In this document: one piece after another, positions 1 to 6,491 of the stretch
Position numbering within the stretch: position 1 is the first letter of the stretch
How the letters are laid out: the number at the start of each line of letters is the position of its first letter
NCBI GenBank assembly: GCA_019693395.1
Contig: JAAMXP010001368.1
Coordinates: 1-10,695 of the forward strand
DNA: 10,695 bases
Source of the DNA: Ettlia oleoabundans
Lineage: Eukaryota > Chlorophyta > Chlorophyceae > Chlamydomonadales
Reading direction: 5' to 3'
Program-made: the position numbers and the translations under genes
Notes under the pieces: model-generated
The model's database searches: none
What the model saw: the letters and a program-made list of their open reading frames with translations, nothing else
Told to the model about the DNA's origin: nothing

Positions 1-189
1 CCGTGACAAGGCACCACCTCAAATCAGAAGGAGTGGTGTGGAAAATAGGAGTTGGAAAGAGTTGCATAGGTAATGCACTGTTGAAATGGGGCGCGGAAAG
101 GACAGGCGAAATGGTGATTAGGCTGAGCGGTGCCGTGAGCCTTCTGCCCCTTCTGCCAGGTGGCTTGCCACGCTGCGGCATTGGGATGC
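1..189. other. Upstream sequence, no firm gene
   Basis: No domain or convincing exon is visible here. Short open frames exist, but none continues plausibly into the gene model that follows. In the frame of the downstream exon, a TGA at 136-138 closes the reading. The stretch may be 5' flank, or an intron of a gene starting outside the window; acceptor-like CGCAG and GTCACAG strings lie near 220-241, just downstream. Confidence 0.3.
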
Positions 190-676
190 ATGACTAAGAT
201 CCCTGCTCGTCACCGCGCAGAAGCACAAGGAGGTTGCGTCACAGCGCGTCTGCAAAATATATACGAGGAGGCAGGGAATGTGGGGGGCAGACAAGAAAAT
301 AACACACACGTTGCTGAAATAATCCAGCAGGGCAGGGTGATACTCGCCGCCAGGACAAAAATGTGCCAATGTCACGACTTTGGCACTCAGGAGATGAAGG
401 AACTCCCAGCAAAGGTGACAGCAGCATACCTGTGCATGGTTGTGAACGAGAACAGTCAGTTGCAAACTGTGCATGCTTCAACACAGGACATTCCAGCACG
501 TGACGTCTTTGTGCTCGAACTTTTTCCCACCTGATGCATCCTTGTCTTTTCACCAGCTTCTAGGTAGCATGCGCAGGTGCGCCGCAGAGGTGCTTGGGGC
601 GCTTGCACCACCTGCGCCTGCAGCGGCCGCAGCGGCGCCTGCAGCAGCAGCAGCAGCACCGCTTGCGCCAGCATAA
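190..676 (+). CDS. Hypothetical small protein, two-exon model (190-414, 557-676)
   Basis: This gene was not recognised. An open frame from the ATG at 190 runs to AAG|GTGACA at 412-414. A phase-0 intron, 415-556 (142 nt), ends in a pyrimidine-rich tract plus CACCAG. The second exon, in a different genomic frame, stays open to a TAA at 674-676. Joined, the exons give about 114 residues: a polar first part (NIYEEAGN, AEIIQQGRVILAAR, CQCHDFGTQEMKELPAK), then a helix-like part (LLGSMRRCAAEVLGAL), then a Pro/Ala tail written in GCA/GCG/GCC codons, a run common in green-algal proteins. The AAs around the splice read on smoothly, which supports the join. The start is uncertain: acceptor-like sites near 220-241 could make this an internal exon. 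A CAG|GTGCGC donor at 576/577 offers a different 3' end that skips the Ala tail. No TGTAA follows closely. The real gene could be larger or broken. Confidence 0.35.
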
Positions 677-1133
677 ATGCGTGCATGCTGTTGAAAAACA
701 CGTCTGCAACACCTGGACAGGGCAAGGAAAACACGCCACGGGTAAGTTAAAGGTGCAAACGTCAGAGATCACGGTGCGGCCCGAGGACTTCCGACAGCAG
801 CAACTTTCTGACATTATCGCTGATCATGGAGTCAAGTGCAAAGTCAGGAAAGGAAACGGAGTGCAGCGTGCAGAAAAGCGCTTTGGCCGCCCTGGAGGCG
901 TCGGCGCCGCACGACACTACGACTGGTTACATCATCACCCAACGGCCACTGTAGGGGCCCAACGAAGGCCATGTCTACCATGTAGTTGTACAATGAATTC
1001 TAAGAACGCCAGAATGCGCATATTGGCCTCTGCTGACCAACAACAGCCCCCACCGCCCACAATGCTTGCCATCAAGCCTTAACCAAACAAGAAAATGCGG
1101 ACAGCAAGCATGCGCTTATTTATAACAAAAATT
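677..1133 (+). other. Weak coding signals, possible 3' exon (ORF 826-954)
   Basis: A consensus donor GTAAGT lies at 742-747 and a candidate acceptor, GTCAGAG, at 761-767. Downstream, an ATG at 826 opens a 42-codon frame to a TAG at 952-954. It has GC-rich third positions and reads naturally (SAKSGKETECSVQKSALAAL). The frame is open back to about 767, so it could be the last exon of the preceding gene spliced from 576. A competing frame through 1082 reads RPEDFRQQQLSDIIADHG. The two overlap and neither can be chosen from this sequence. No domain was recognised. Confidence 0.2.
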
Positions 1134-1203
1134 CTAACTAGCGGCCAGCTTGGCATTCCTGAGACTGTTTGGGGGGGGACACCTTATGGTAAGTGGGTTT
1201 AAT

Positions 1204-1219
1204 TCGAGCTTTTGCTCGA
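1204..1219. repeat. Perfect hairpin at the outer edge of the left arm
   Basis: TCGAGC-TTTT-GCTCGA is a 6-bp stem with a 4-nt loop. The right arm has a related but imperfect form ending AGCTCGA at 7021-7027. The hairpin therefore sits exactly where similarity between the arms fades. Confidence 0.7.
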
Positions 1220-1624
1220 GGAGGCCTGCCTTGCCCTGTTCGATAGACCTGTTGGATAGACCACCTTTGTACTGTGGTGGCGCCAGCAGGACATGTTTCT
1301 GCGTTGCGTGTAGATGTTGTCCAATGGGAGCAGGTTGTGTTACAGGCAAACATCACCTCCCAGCACCGTCAACAACACCAGCAGGCAGGCAGTAGGCAGG
1401 GGGACCGCCGGGCGGTACACCAAGAGTACCGGCCGCAACAATTGGCCACGAGAACACCTCAATCTGGATACAGAAACGACCCCGGCACACATCCACGCAA
1501 GATTCTGCCACCAGCGCAATAAGTTCGCGCGGTCACGGAATCTCGTGATATTACGAGAGAAATCCTCGCCAGGTTAAGCCGAGCACGATGCCGTCATCAT
1601 CTCACTCAGCCTAAGGGAACGCAG

Positions 1625-1659
1625 GGTGAGGTGGACGTACGGCGGTGATGTGGACGTAC
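1625..1659. repeat. 19-bp tandem duplication present in the left arm only
   Basis: GGTGAGGTGGACGTAC (1625-1640) and GGTGATGTGGACGTAC (1644-1659) are direct repeats 19 bp apart with one mismatch. The right arm has a single unit here (reverse complement GGTGATGTGGAAGTAC). This is a later change in the left copy, or a loss from the right. Confidence 0.75.
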
Positions 1660-1702
1660 CCTTCAAAAACATGCTGCGCTTGCTGTGGAACAAACCCCCT
1701 TC

Positions 1703-1749
1703 TGCCCCGGATGCCCTGGCCCGCCTACTTCGTAGGCGGAGCCGTGCCC
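1703..1749. mobile_element. 42-bp palindromic insertion flanked by TGCCC
   Basis: The right arm reads CTGCCCTTCGG where the left arm has 42 extra bases between two TGCCC copies (1703-1707 and 1745-1749). The insert contains a perfect hairpin, CCGCCTAC-TTC-GTAGGCGG (1721-1739), with further partial pairing around it. This looks like a tiny palindromic insert with a 5-bp target duplication. It is a multiple of three, adding 14 codons to one open frame. Loss from the right arm by recombination between the TGCCC repeats would give the same picture. Confidence 0.5.
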
Positions 1750-1792
1750 TTCGGACCCGTCTCCTTTACTACGTAGGGCAGCCCAAAAACGG

Positions 1793-2057
1793 CTCGCGAG
1801 GCCGGCGGCGGTTGGCGCCAGGGCTTCTAAAACATGGCGTATGGGCGTATGGCACGCCCAAAAACAATTTCGGGGGCAAAAACGCACTCTAGGCGTGCGG
1901 TAGCACGCCTTGGAAACTTTTGCGCCGCAGGGGAGGCGTAAGAATTACATTGCAGTACATGCCCCAAACACCCCACTCTAGGCCCAATACGCCCAGCTTT
2001 TGCCCAAGGCGTGAAATCCGGTTGGCGCCCGCTCTGACACGTCGATTTGAAGTGTCT
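1793..2057. other. Spacer with a hairpin, no gene seen
   Basis: No gene was recognised. There are several near repeats of ACGCCCAAAA/GCCCAA type and a perfect 8-bp hairpin, AGGCGTGC-GGTA-GCACGCCT, at 1891-1910. An open frame from the left arm extends to 1892 (PKNNFGGKNAL) but has no recognisable content. Confidence 0.5.
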
Positions 2058-2410
2058 TGAGGTATTTAATTAGCGCCAGTCAGCGAAAAAGTGCGCTGAC
2101 TTCCCAGTCAGCGCGGACCCCTAACTAACCGCCGTAGTCAGCCAGCTGGCACCCTCCCGTAGTCGGCTCGGGGCCCCCAGCCCGCAAGCTCCCAGTCAGC
2201 CAGCGTGGCACCAGCGCGATCCAGCTACCATTTTGGACATGCTTGTTTTCGCGTTTTCGCAGCATAAATCGTTCCCATCTTTTCATACTGACCTGGTAGC
2301 CGCGGGGGATGGACGGGTTCGGCAATCACCCCGCTGGGGCGCCCCCGCCACCTCTCCAACATGCGATACAAGCCCAGCAAGTGGCTACGATTGCTATGAT
2401 TAAAATTCAG

Positions 2411-2433
2411 TACTCGCCTGCAGGTGGCGAGTA
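2411..2433. repeat. Hairpin inside the MITE-like element
   Basis: TACTCGCC (2411-2418) and GGCGAGTA (2426-2433) form a perfect 8-bp stem around TGCAGGT. It lies near the middle of the element. Function is unknown. Confidence 0.6.
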
Positions 2434-2574
2434 GAACAGACGCTGCGCTAGACGCGACCTGTTGGAAATGCCCGGCTGGCTTGCGGGCCGGCCTGTTTTC
2501 GTTCAATTAATAGTAGAAAGGGTTGATGGACGAAGAAGGAGGACTATAGAAACTTTCGAAAGGAAAGGCACTTG

Positions 2575-2831
2575 ACTGGGTGCCTAAATCGGGGTAGGGC
2601 AGTCACTCCAGCAGGTTAGTTAGGGTCTCGCAATCACCCGGCCAGTCAGCTGAGACTGAGGGTCCACGCTGGCCGGCCTGACTGGCGCCAATTAAATACC
2701 TCAGGGGCTCCGAGGTCGTTAGCTTGGGCCCCTGCCAGCGTGGCCACTCGTGGCTGACTGAGCGTTAGTTAGGGGTCCCCGGTCCTTAGTCATACGACAG
2801 TTGGCCTGACTGGCGCTAATTAAATACCTCA
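2575..2831. repeat. Duplicated right end of the MITE-like element
   Basis: The terminal sequence CTGACTGGCGCCAATTAAAT followed by ACCTCA at 2678-2703 is a one-mismatch copy of the true end at 2806-2831, in the same orientation. Each copy is preceded by GTTAGTTAGGG (near 2615 and 2764) and by GCTGACTG/AGCTGAGACTG-type motifs. The right terminal region is therefore present twice in direct order, about 128 bp apart. This suggests tandem duplication, nested insertion, or a chimera of two family members. Confidence 0.7.
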
Positions 2832-2943
2832 CATTTGTTCTATTTGTTTCCATGTTCTCGAAAAACAAATGGAAAGGAAGTTTTGTCTCTTTCCTTTTTT
2901 TCCTTTCCATTTTACATCAATTTATGATCATTATAATGCTTTA
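2832..2943. other. AT-rich spacer with long hairpin
   Basis: Composition shifts sharply to A+T between the two inverted-repeat elements. AAATGGAAAGGAA (2867-2879) pairs perfectly with TTCCTTTCCATTT (2900-2912): a 13-bp stem with a 20-nt loop. The stem is a purine/pyrimidine tract. No gene is seen. Confidence 0.6.
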
Positions 2944-3574
2944 TTTTACTGCGGTTTGCAAAGTGGATGGCGGAATGGGGATGCTGGGTCTCGCGAAACT
3001 AATTAAACCAGTTTGTCGCAACTTCCACTGGATTTGCCGCCGGTTTGCCAGCGCTTCAGGATTATCTGTGAATATGGTCTGGAACAACCGAATGGCAGCA
3101 TCCTGCAGCCACCTAGCCGTTCAAAGCCAAGGGTTGGCGAGGTCACCGCGGCCGAGGGGGCGTCGCTGGCGCTGTTGAGCGCGTTTCAAACAAACCCAGT
3201 CTTTGTTTAAAGTACGATAAGCCCCTGGCCAAGCCGCGACCGGGTCGTTGGAAGTAGCACCCCTTCATGCACGCCTAGGAGCCCTCGCCAACGCGACTGG
3301 CACTGTGTTTGAACGATTGCGGCGGGCCCTGGGCCACGCTTAGGGCGGCTATCTCAGGGCAGGGTGCGGCCATTCGCCGCTGAGTGCGGGGCAGCAGCTC
3401 TGGGATGCTGCATCAGGTTGGAAAAACCGCGTGGGTGTCTGGAACGAATCTGTTGAGAAAATATCAAGTGTTCTGCAACATCCCCGGAAGTCAGGTTTTG
3501 CATCCTTTGTTTTGGAAAAGTTTCGCGAACCCAGCATCCCCATCCCGCCATCCACTTTGCAAACCGCAGTAAAA
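2944..3574. mobile_element. Second inverted-repeat element (MITE-like)
   Basis: The left arm 2944-3000, starting TTTTACTGCGGTTTGCAAAG, is mirrored at 3519-3574, ending CTTTGCAAACCGCAGTAAAA. The arms match over about 56 bp with one substitution and one single-base indel. The 631-bp whole has no recognisable coding sequence; open frames on both strands near the arms are just the inverted repeat translated. No clear target duplication was found. It is unrelated in sequence to the element at 2058-2831. Confidence 0.7.
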
Positions 3575-3797
3575 TGCAGGGACTATTTAGATGGAAAAAA
3601 TGGATTCAATCCAACAATAAACATTAAATTACAGGGTTTGCAATTTGGTAACAAACGTTGTTGTTCCATTTGGTGGAATGTTTTAAACTGAAAATCTGAC
3701 AAAAGGGAAACAAATTCGAAATCAAATTGAGAATATGAATCAAATTCAGTTGCTTGTCGCTTTCATCATCACAAAAAAAAGCAAAAGCAAGGTACAC
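3575..3797. other. AT-rich spacer
   Basis: This is an A+T-rich stretch like that on the other side of the second element. It contains small dyads (GGATT-C-AATCC near 3602) and repeated ATCAAATT strings. No gene is seen. Together with 2832-2943 it could be one AT-rich sequence split by the element. Confidence 0.5.
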
Positions 3798-3845
3798 GCT
3801 GGGGGTGGGGGGGGTCACTCCCGGGGTGGGGGTGGTGGCGGGAGT
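3798..3845. repeat. G-rich tract with quadruplex potential
   Basis: Runs of three to eight G (GGGGGTGGGGGGGG, then GGGGTGGGGGTGGTGGCGGG) are interrupted by TCACTCCC. Several intramolecular G-quadruplex foldings are possible on the plus strand. It abruptly ends the AT-rich spacer. Confidence 0.6.
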
Positions 3846-3866
3846 TGCCCGGGAGTCAGGCACTGG

Positions 3867-3901
3867 TTGTTTGCCACGAGCTCCTGTGTGTTGCCAGCCC
3901 G
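3867..3901 (+). repeat. 35-bp direct repeat, copy 1
   Basis: TTGTTTGCCACGAGCTCCTG plus 15 bases ending CAGCCCG recurs at 4119-4153 with a single A/G difference. Copies start 252 bp apart and the surrounding sequence is not clearly alike. Confidence 0.75.
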
Positions 3902-4118
3902 GGGGTCGCGATGGCACTGGTTGACAACCGGCGGACCTACTAGCGAGTCAACACTGGCCTTCCTGGAGAGGTGCGGCTAAGCGCGACACAACAGCAATGT
4001 TTGCGAGGGCATGCCGTTGATATGGTTGTGGGCAGCGCCGCCGCCTGCTGGCGCCACTGCAGCATTTCCTGTCACCCCTGTTGCTGCAGGCCGACGGTGG
4101 ACTTCTGGAGCCTTGGCG

Positions 4119-4153
4119 TTGTTTGCCGCGAGCTCCTGTGTGTTGCCAGCCCG
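4119..4153 (+). repeat. 35-bp direct repeat, copy 2
   Basis: This is the second copy of the sequence at 3867-3901. It lies just upstream of the ATG (4169) chosen for the following gene, so it could be duplicated 5' leader or promoter sequence. A shorter echo, GTGTGTGTTGCCAGGG, occurs in exon 2 of that gene near 4547. Confidence 0.7.
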
Positions 4154-4460
4154 CATAGACTTCCAGCAATGCTGCGGCTGGCTGCTCCACGTCTCAGAAA
4201 CAACACCGCTTCTGCCGCCCTGCTGTCTACGACCACCTCTGCAGCGGTCGTTGCTGCAGCCAGGAAGGCAGCTTGGCACGCCACTCAGTGCCTCGTCTTT
4301 GGCAGTCTGGCTGTTTCCCAGGCAGCATGTGCTGGGGATGCTGAGGGCAGTGTGGAGCTTGAGCTTAAATGGCCGGCAAAGAACTCTCCGTTGTGGCATT
4401 ACATACAACAAGAGTGCAAGGCACAAATAGCAGCCCTGCAGACGCCACCTGACAAACCAG

Positions 4461-4506
4461 GTGCAGCGAGGTCTTTTAGTGCGCTGGGGCCTGATCCCCT
4501 TTTCAG
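4461..4506 (+). other. Candidate 46-nt intron, phase 1
   Basis: CCAG|GTGCAG opens it and CCCCTTTTCAG closes it. Splicing changes the genomic frame from that of exon 1 to that of exon 2, and the phase works (G|CA, Ala, then ATG GCT CAG CCA). The unspliced frame of exon 1 also stays open here, so retention is possible. 46 nt is very short for an intron. Confidence 0.4.
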
Positions 4507-4659
4507 CAATGGCTCAGCCATGCAGCTCCGCGGCAGCACCCTTGGAGTGTGTGTGTTGCCAGGGCACCTGCCACCGCTCCAACAGCTTGTGGGAGACCCT
4601 GCTGAGCAGGGCAGGGTCCGCTGTGCCCCAGCCTTCCGGACAGTCCACCCCTCAACCAG

Positions 4660-4782
4660 GCAAGTTCAGGCATGCAACATTGGTGCATTAGCGTCCCTAG
4701 ATAAATCCAGCACGATCAATACTGGTGGGCACCAAGTGTGCAATTTGATACAACTACTGCCTCCCTTTCTTCCTTTCTGCAG
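4660..4782 (+). other. GC-AG intron, phase 1
   Basis: The donor is CAACCAG|GCAAGT, the textbook form of a GC donor. The acceptor follows a long pyrimidine run (CCTCCCTTTCTTCCTTTCTGCAG). Joining G with CA TCA GCA keeps the frame from exon 2 into the Ala-rich exon 3. Without splicing, exon 2's frame stops at 4689-4691. Confidence 0.6.
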
Positions 4783-5123
4783 CATCAGCAGCAGGCCCTG
4801 CCGCTGCAGGCTTTGCTAGCGCTGCCGCTGCAGCGGCAGCAGGCCATGCTGGCACTGCCTCTGCTGAAGTTAGCCAGGAGCAGTTGCAGCTGGTAGATCA
4901 GGCATGCCATCAACACCGCAGGAGGCCAGGGTCCAGCAAGCAGCAATTTCTAGTCAAGGCAGCAGCCCCCATCTCTTCAACCAACCAGGAGGAGGTGAGC
5001 CTGTTTGCTGGGCTAGTGAGCCAGTTCACCACACCAAGTGGTAGTGTGAGTTATAGGGATATGGCAATAGAATGGAATGCTCAGCAGCAGCAGCTGCTGG
5101 CAGAACCTGGCAGGTGCACGTAG

Positions 5124-5306
5124 CATACCCCCAAAGCATTAGGCCGTACTGTCCCGCCCGAGGGAGGGATCAGCCCAGGGAAGCAAGCAAATCTGGCAAA
5201 AGGGGTAGCCCAAAGCATGCACAGCACTTTGAAAAAGTATCATGGGCAGTTGGTAGCCATGCAGCAGGCTCGTATATCCATGCTTGGAAATGCACCGTCC
5301 AATTAG
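5124..5306 (+). other. Coding-like continuation beyond an in-frame TAG
   Basis: After the TAG at 5121-5123 the same frame stays open for 60 codons and reads TPKALGRTVPPEGG, then LAKGVAQSMHSTLKKYHGQL and VAMQQARISMLGN before the next TAG at 5304. The protein-like character continues without change of style. An intron removing the stop would have to be about 29 nt and would break the frame. A CAG to TAG change is the simplest reading. Confidence 0.5.
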
Positions 5307-5395
5307 AACAGCCAAACAGCACAGGGGCAGGTGTTGCTACTGCTGCATTGCCAACAAGGGGCGGCAGCAGTCTGAGTTTGAATGCCATGGTACAG

Positions 5396-5481
5396 GTGCG
5401 CTGTAGTGCATTTAGCAAGCAATAACATCCAGGCACGTTGAAGCATGCCAACTTTTGCACCCCATCTTTGTTTTGTTGCAG
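5396..5481 (+). other. Candidate intron, 86 nt
   Basis: The donor is TACAG|GTGCGC and the acceptor TTTGTTTTGTTGCAG. The sites are strong, but the best upstream frame (ATAALPTRGGSSLSLNAMVQ-like, phase 0) does not match the frame wanted by the next exon (phase 1). That mismatch is the evidence for a frame lesion just upstream. Confidence 0.5.
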
Positions 5482-5540
5482 GCTGGCAACTGGCCACTGC
5501 TGGCGCAGCCAGTAGCTTTGACTGGAGCGCTGTGCTGCAG

Positions 5541-5628
5541 GTGTGACCTTCGTATGATTTGGTACATGTATGCATCTGTGTTCAAGTCGGCTCAGTAGTG
5601 TCAGTGGTTTTGCTCTTCCTGTTTGCAG
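5541..5628 (+). other. Candidate intron, 88 nt, phase 0
   Basis: The donor is GCTGCAG|GTGTGA and the acceptor GCTCTTCCTGTTTGCAG. It joins the 59-nt mini-exon (SSFDWSAVLQ) in phase 0 to the last exon (ACGSHVANLPG). Confidence 0.55.
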
Positions 5629-6186
5629 GCTTGTGGCAGCCATGTAGCAAATCTTCCTGGCCTGTCAACCTTGGCACCAGGAGCCACAGCAGCGGCAGCG
5701 GCGGGCACAAAAGGGCGGTTCCACTTCCCGCTTATGCCGCTGCCAGCATTAGCGCCGCTTCAGCAGCAGCCCCAGCAGCTCTGGCAGTTGGGCCATCTGG
5801 GCCCCCTTCTGCTGCCATCTACAGCACCACCGCAGGTACAGCTGCCTCAAGTACTTGAACCAGAAGCACCATCGGCAGCAGTGGTAGGAGCAGCTGCTGT
5901 AGGTAGCAAGAAAAGGAAGCGCTCTGGCAACCCAGGTGGCCACAATATGCGGCACTTATGCACCAGATGCAGGTTTGCAGCGCCAGGCTGCGACCCTGAG
6001 CAGGGGGTGTTTGGCCCAGATGTGCCCACACTCATCATATTGGGCATGCATAATACGGACAGTGAAGAGGAAATAAATAACCCTGCCCCCAGACTGCTTA
6101 CTATGTTCATGTGAACACGCAGTGCTCAGTAGGCTAATGCCAAATAGGGATCGCGGCCCTGAGTCAGGCACGGTACGCTCCATTGC

Positions 6187-6191
6187 TGTAA
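6187..6191 (+). promoter_or_regulatory. Possible poly(A) signal TGTAA
   Basis: TGTAA is the usual green-algal polyadenylation signal. Here it lies 73 nt after the TGA of the central gene. A 5-nt motif is weak evidence alone. Confidence 0.35.
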
Positions 6192-6396
6192 CTGGAGCTC
6201 AGATATTTTACTACCAGTCATTCATGTCGCAATTCCGAGCGGAAAAGTGCACGTTTGACCGGCCTGGAAAGGTCGTTCAAGGTCCAGAACGGTTGTTGAC
6301 GCTGAGAGAAGCGACGTGTGTGCGTGGGAAAGGAGCACAGGCACTTTTCACCCCGTTATACAAGAGGCCGAGATTTTTGTCAGCTGCGCCGGCTCC

Positions 6397-6424
6397 GGTG
6401 GGTGGGTGGGTGGGTGGGTGGGGT
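6397..6424 (+). repeat. (GGGT)n microsatellite
   Basis: Six GGGT/GGTG units run in a row and end in GGGG. The plus strand could form a G-quadruplex with single-T loops. The tract lies about 70 bp inside the right arm of the inverted repeat, in sequence absent from the left arm. Confidence 0.8.
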
Positions 6425-6491
6425 TAAAGTACTGCTGTTGGGTCACCCAGACTCCACCGCCAACTGTCATGCCTTGCTTATATCGCCATCT

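Larger units (their letters stand above)
1204..1792 (+). repeat. Left arm of long inverted repeat
   Basis: This block of about 589 bp recurs in reverse complement at 6492-7027. From 1222 to about 1530 only a handful of substitutions and one 3-nt indel separate the copies, roughly 97% identity by eye. The outer edge begins TCGAGCT; the inner edge is GGGCAGCCCAAAAACGG. Relative to the right copy, this arm carries a 19-bp tandem duplication (1625-1659) and a 42-bp palindromic insertion (1703-1749), which account for most of the length difference. Short peptides are readable in it (for example VPFKNMLRLLWNKPPSA at about 1660-1710), but frames break in one copy or the other, so coding is unproven. 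It could be a transposon terminal inverted repeat or one of two independently inserted elements. Confidence 0.85.
2058..2831. mobile_element. MITE-like non-autonomous DNA transposon
   Basis: The left end is TGAGGTATTTAATTAGCGCC followed by AGTCAG (2058-2083). Its exact reverse complement closes the element at 2806-2831, giving 26-bp perfect terminal inverted repeats. Subterminal motifs are mirrored too: GACCCCTAACTAAC near 2116 against GTTAGTTAGGGGTC near 2764, plus several GTCAGCCA/TGGCTGAC copies. At about 774 bp, with no clear transposase, this suits a miniature inverted-repeat element. A minus-strand frame at 2225-2506 (93 codons) crosses the interior but is not recognised. No convincing target-site duplication was found (flanks AGTGTCT and CATTTGT), so the superfamily is not assigned. 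Confidence 0.75.
4169..6114 (+). pseudogene. Multi-exon protein gene, probably disabled
   Basis: The family was not recognised. Model: exon 1 4169-4460, exon 2 4507-4659, exon 3 4783 onward, a poorly framed part to 5395, a mini-exon 5482-5540, and a last exon 5629-6114 ending TGA. Exon 1 has an Ala/Arg-rich start, then LKWPAKNSPLWHYIQQECKA. Exon 2 has CVCCQGTCHRS. Exon 3 has an Ala/Gln-rich linker, then a helical stretch with LFAGLVSQF and SVSYRDMAIEWNAQ. In the same frame a TAG at 5121-5123 interrupts, after which reading resumes well (LAKGVAQSMHSTLKKYHGQL) to a TAG at 5304. Beyond that, no single frame links cleanly to the mini-exon. The last exon has a Pro/Gln/Leu-rich part, KKRKR, a CTRC cluster and an acidic DSEEE tail. 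Nonsense plus a frame break suggests a recent pseudogene; alternative splicing is possible. KKRKR hints at a nuclear protein. The upstream ATG at 3971 is in frame but weaker. The gene lies inside the inverted repeat. Confidence 0.55.

Noticed and set aside
3349..3572. ORFs on both strands at the ends of the second element
   Set aside because: The shared peptide DGGMGMLG on opposite strands is simply the inverted repeat translated twice.
3624..4190. Minus-strand ORFs sharing GWQHTGARGKQ as a repeated protein
   Set aside because: The shared peptide is the 35-bp direct repeat read backwards; surrounding residues are unrelated.
5113..5141. 29-nt intron removing the TAG at 5121
   Set aside because: It is below any usual intron size, and the join would put the next segment out of the frame that reads LAKGVAQSMHSTLKKY.
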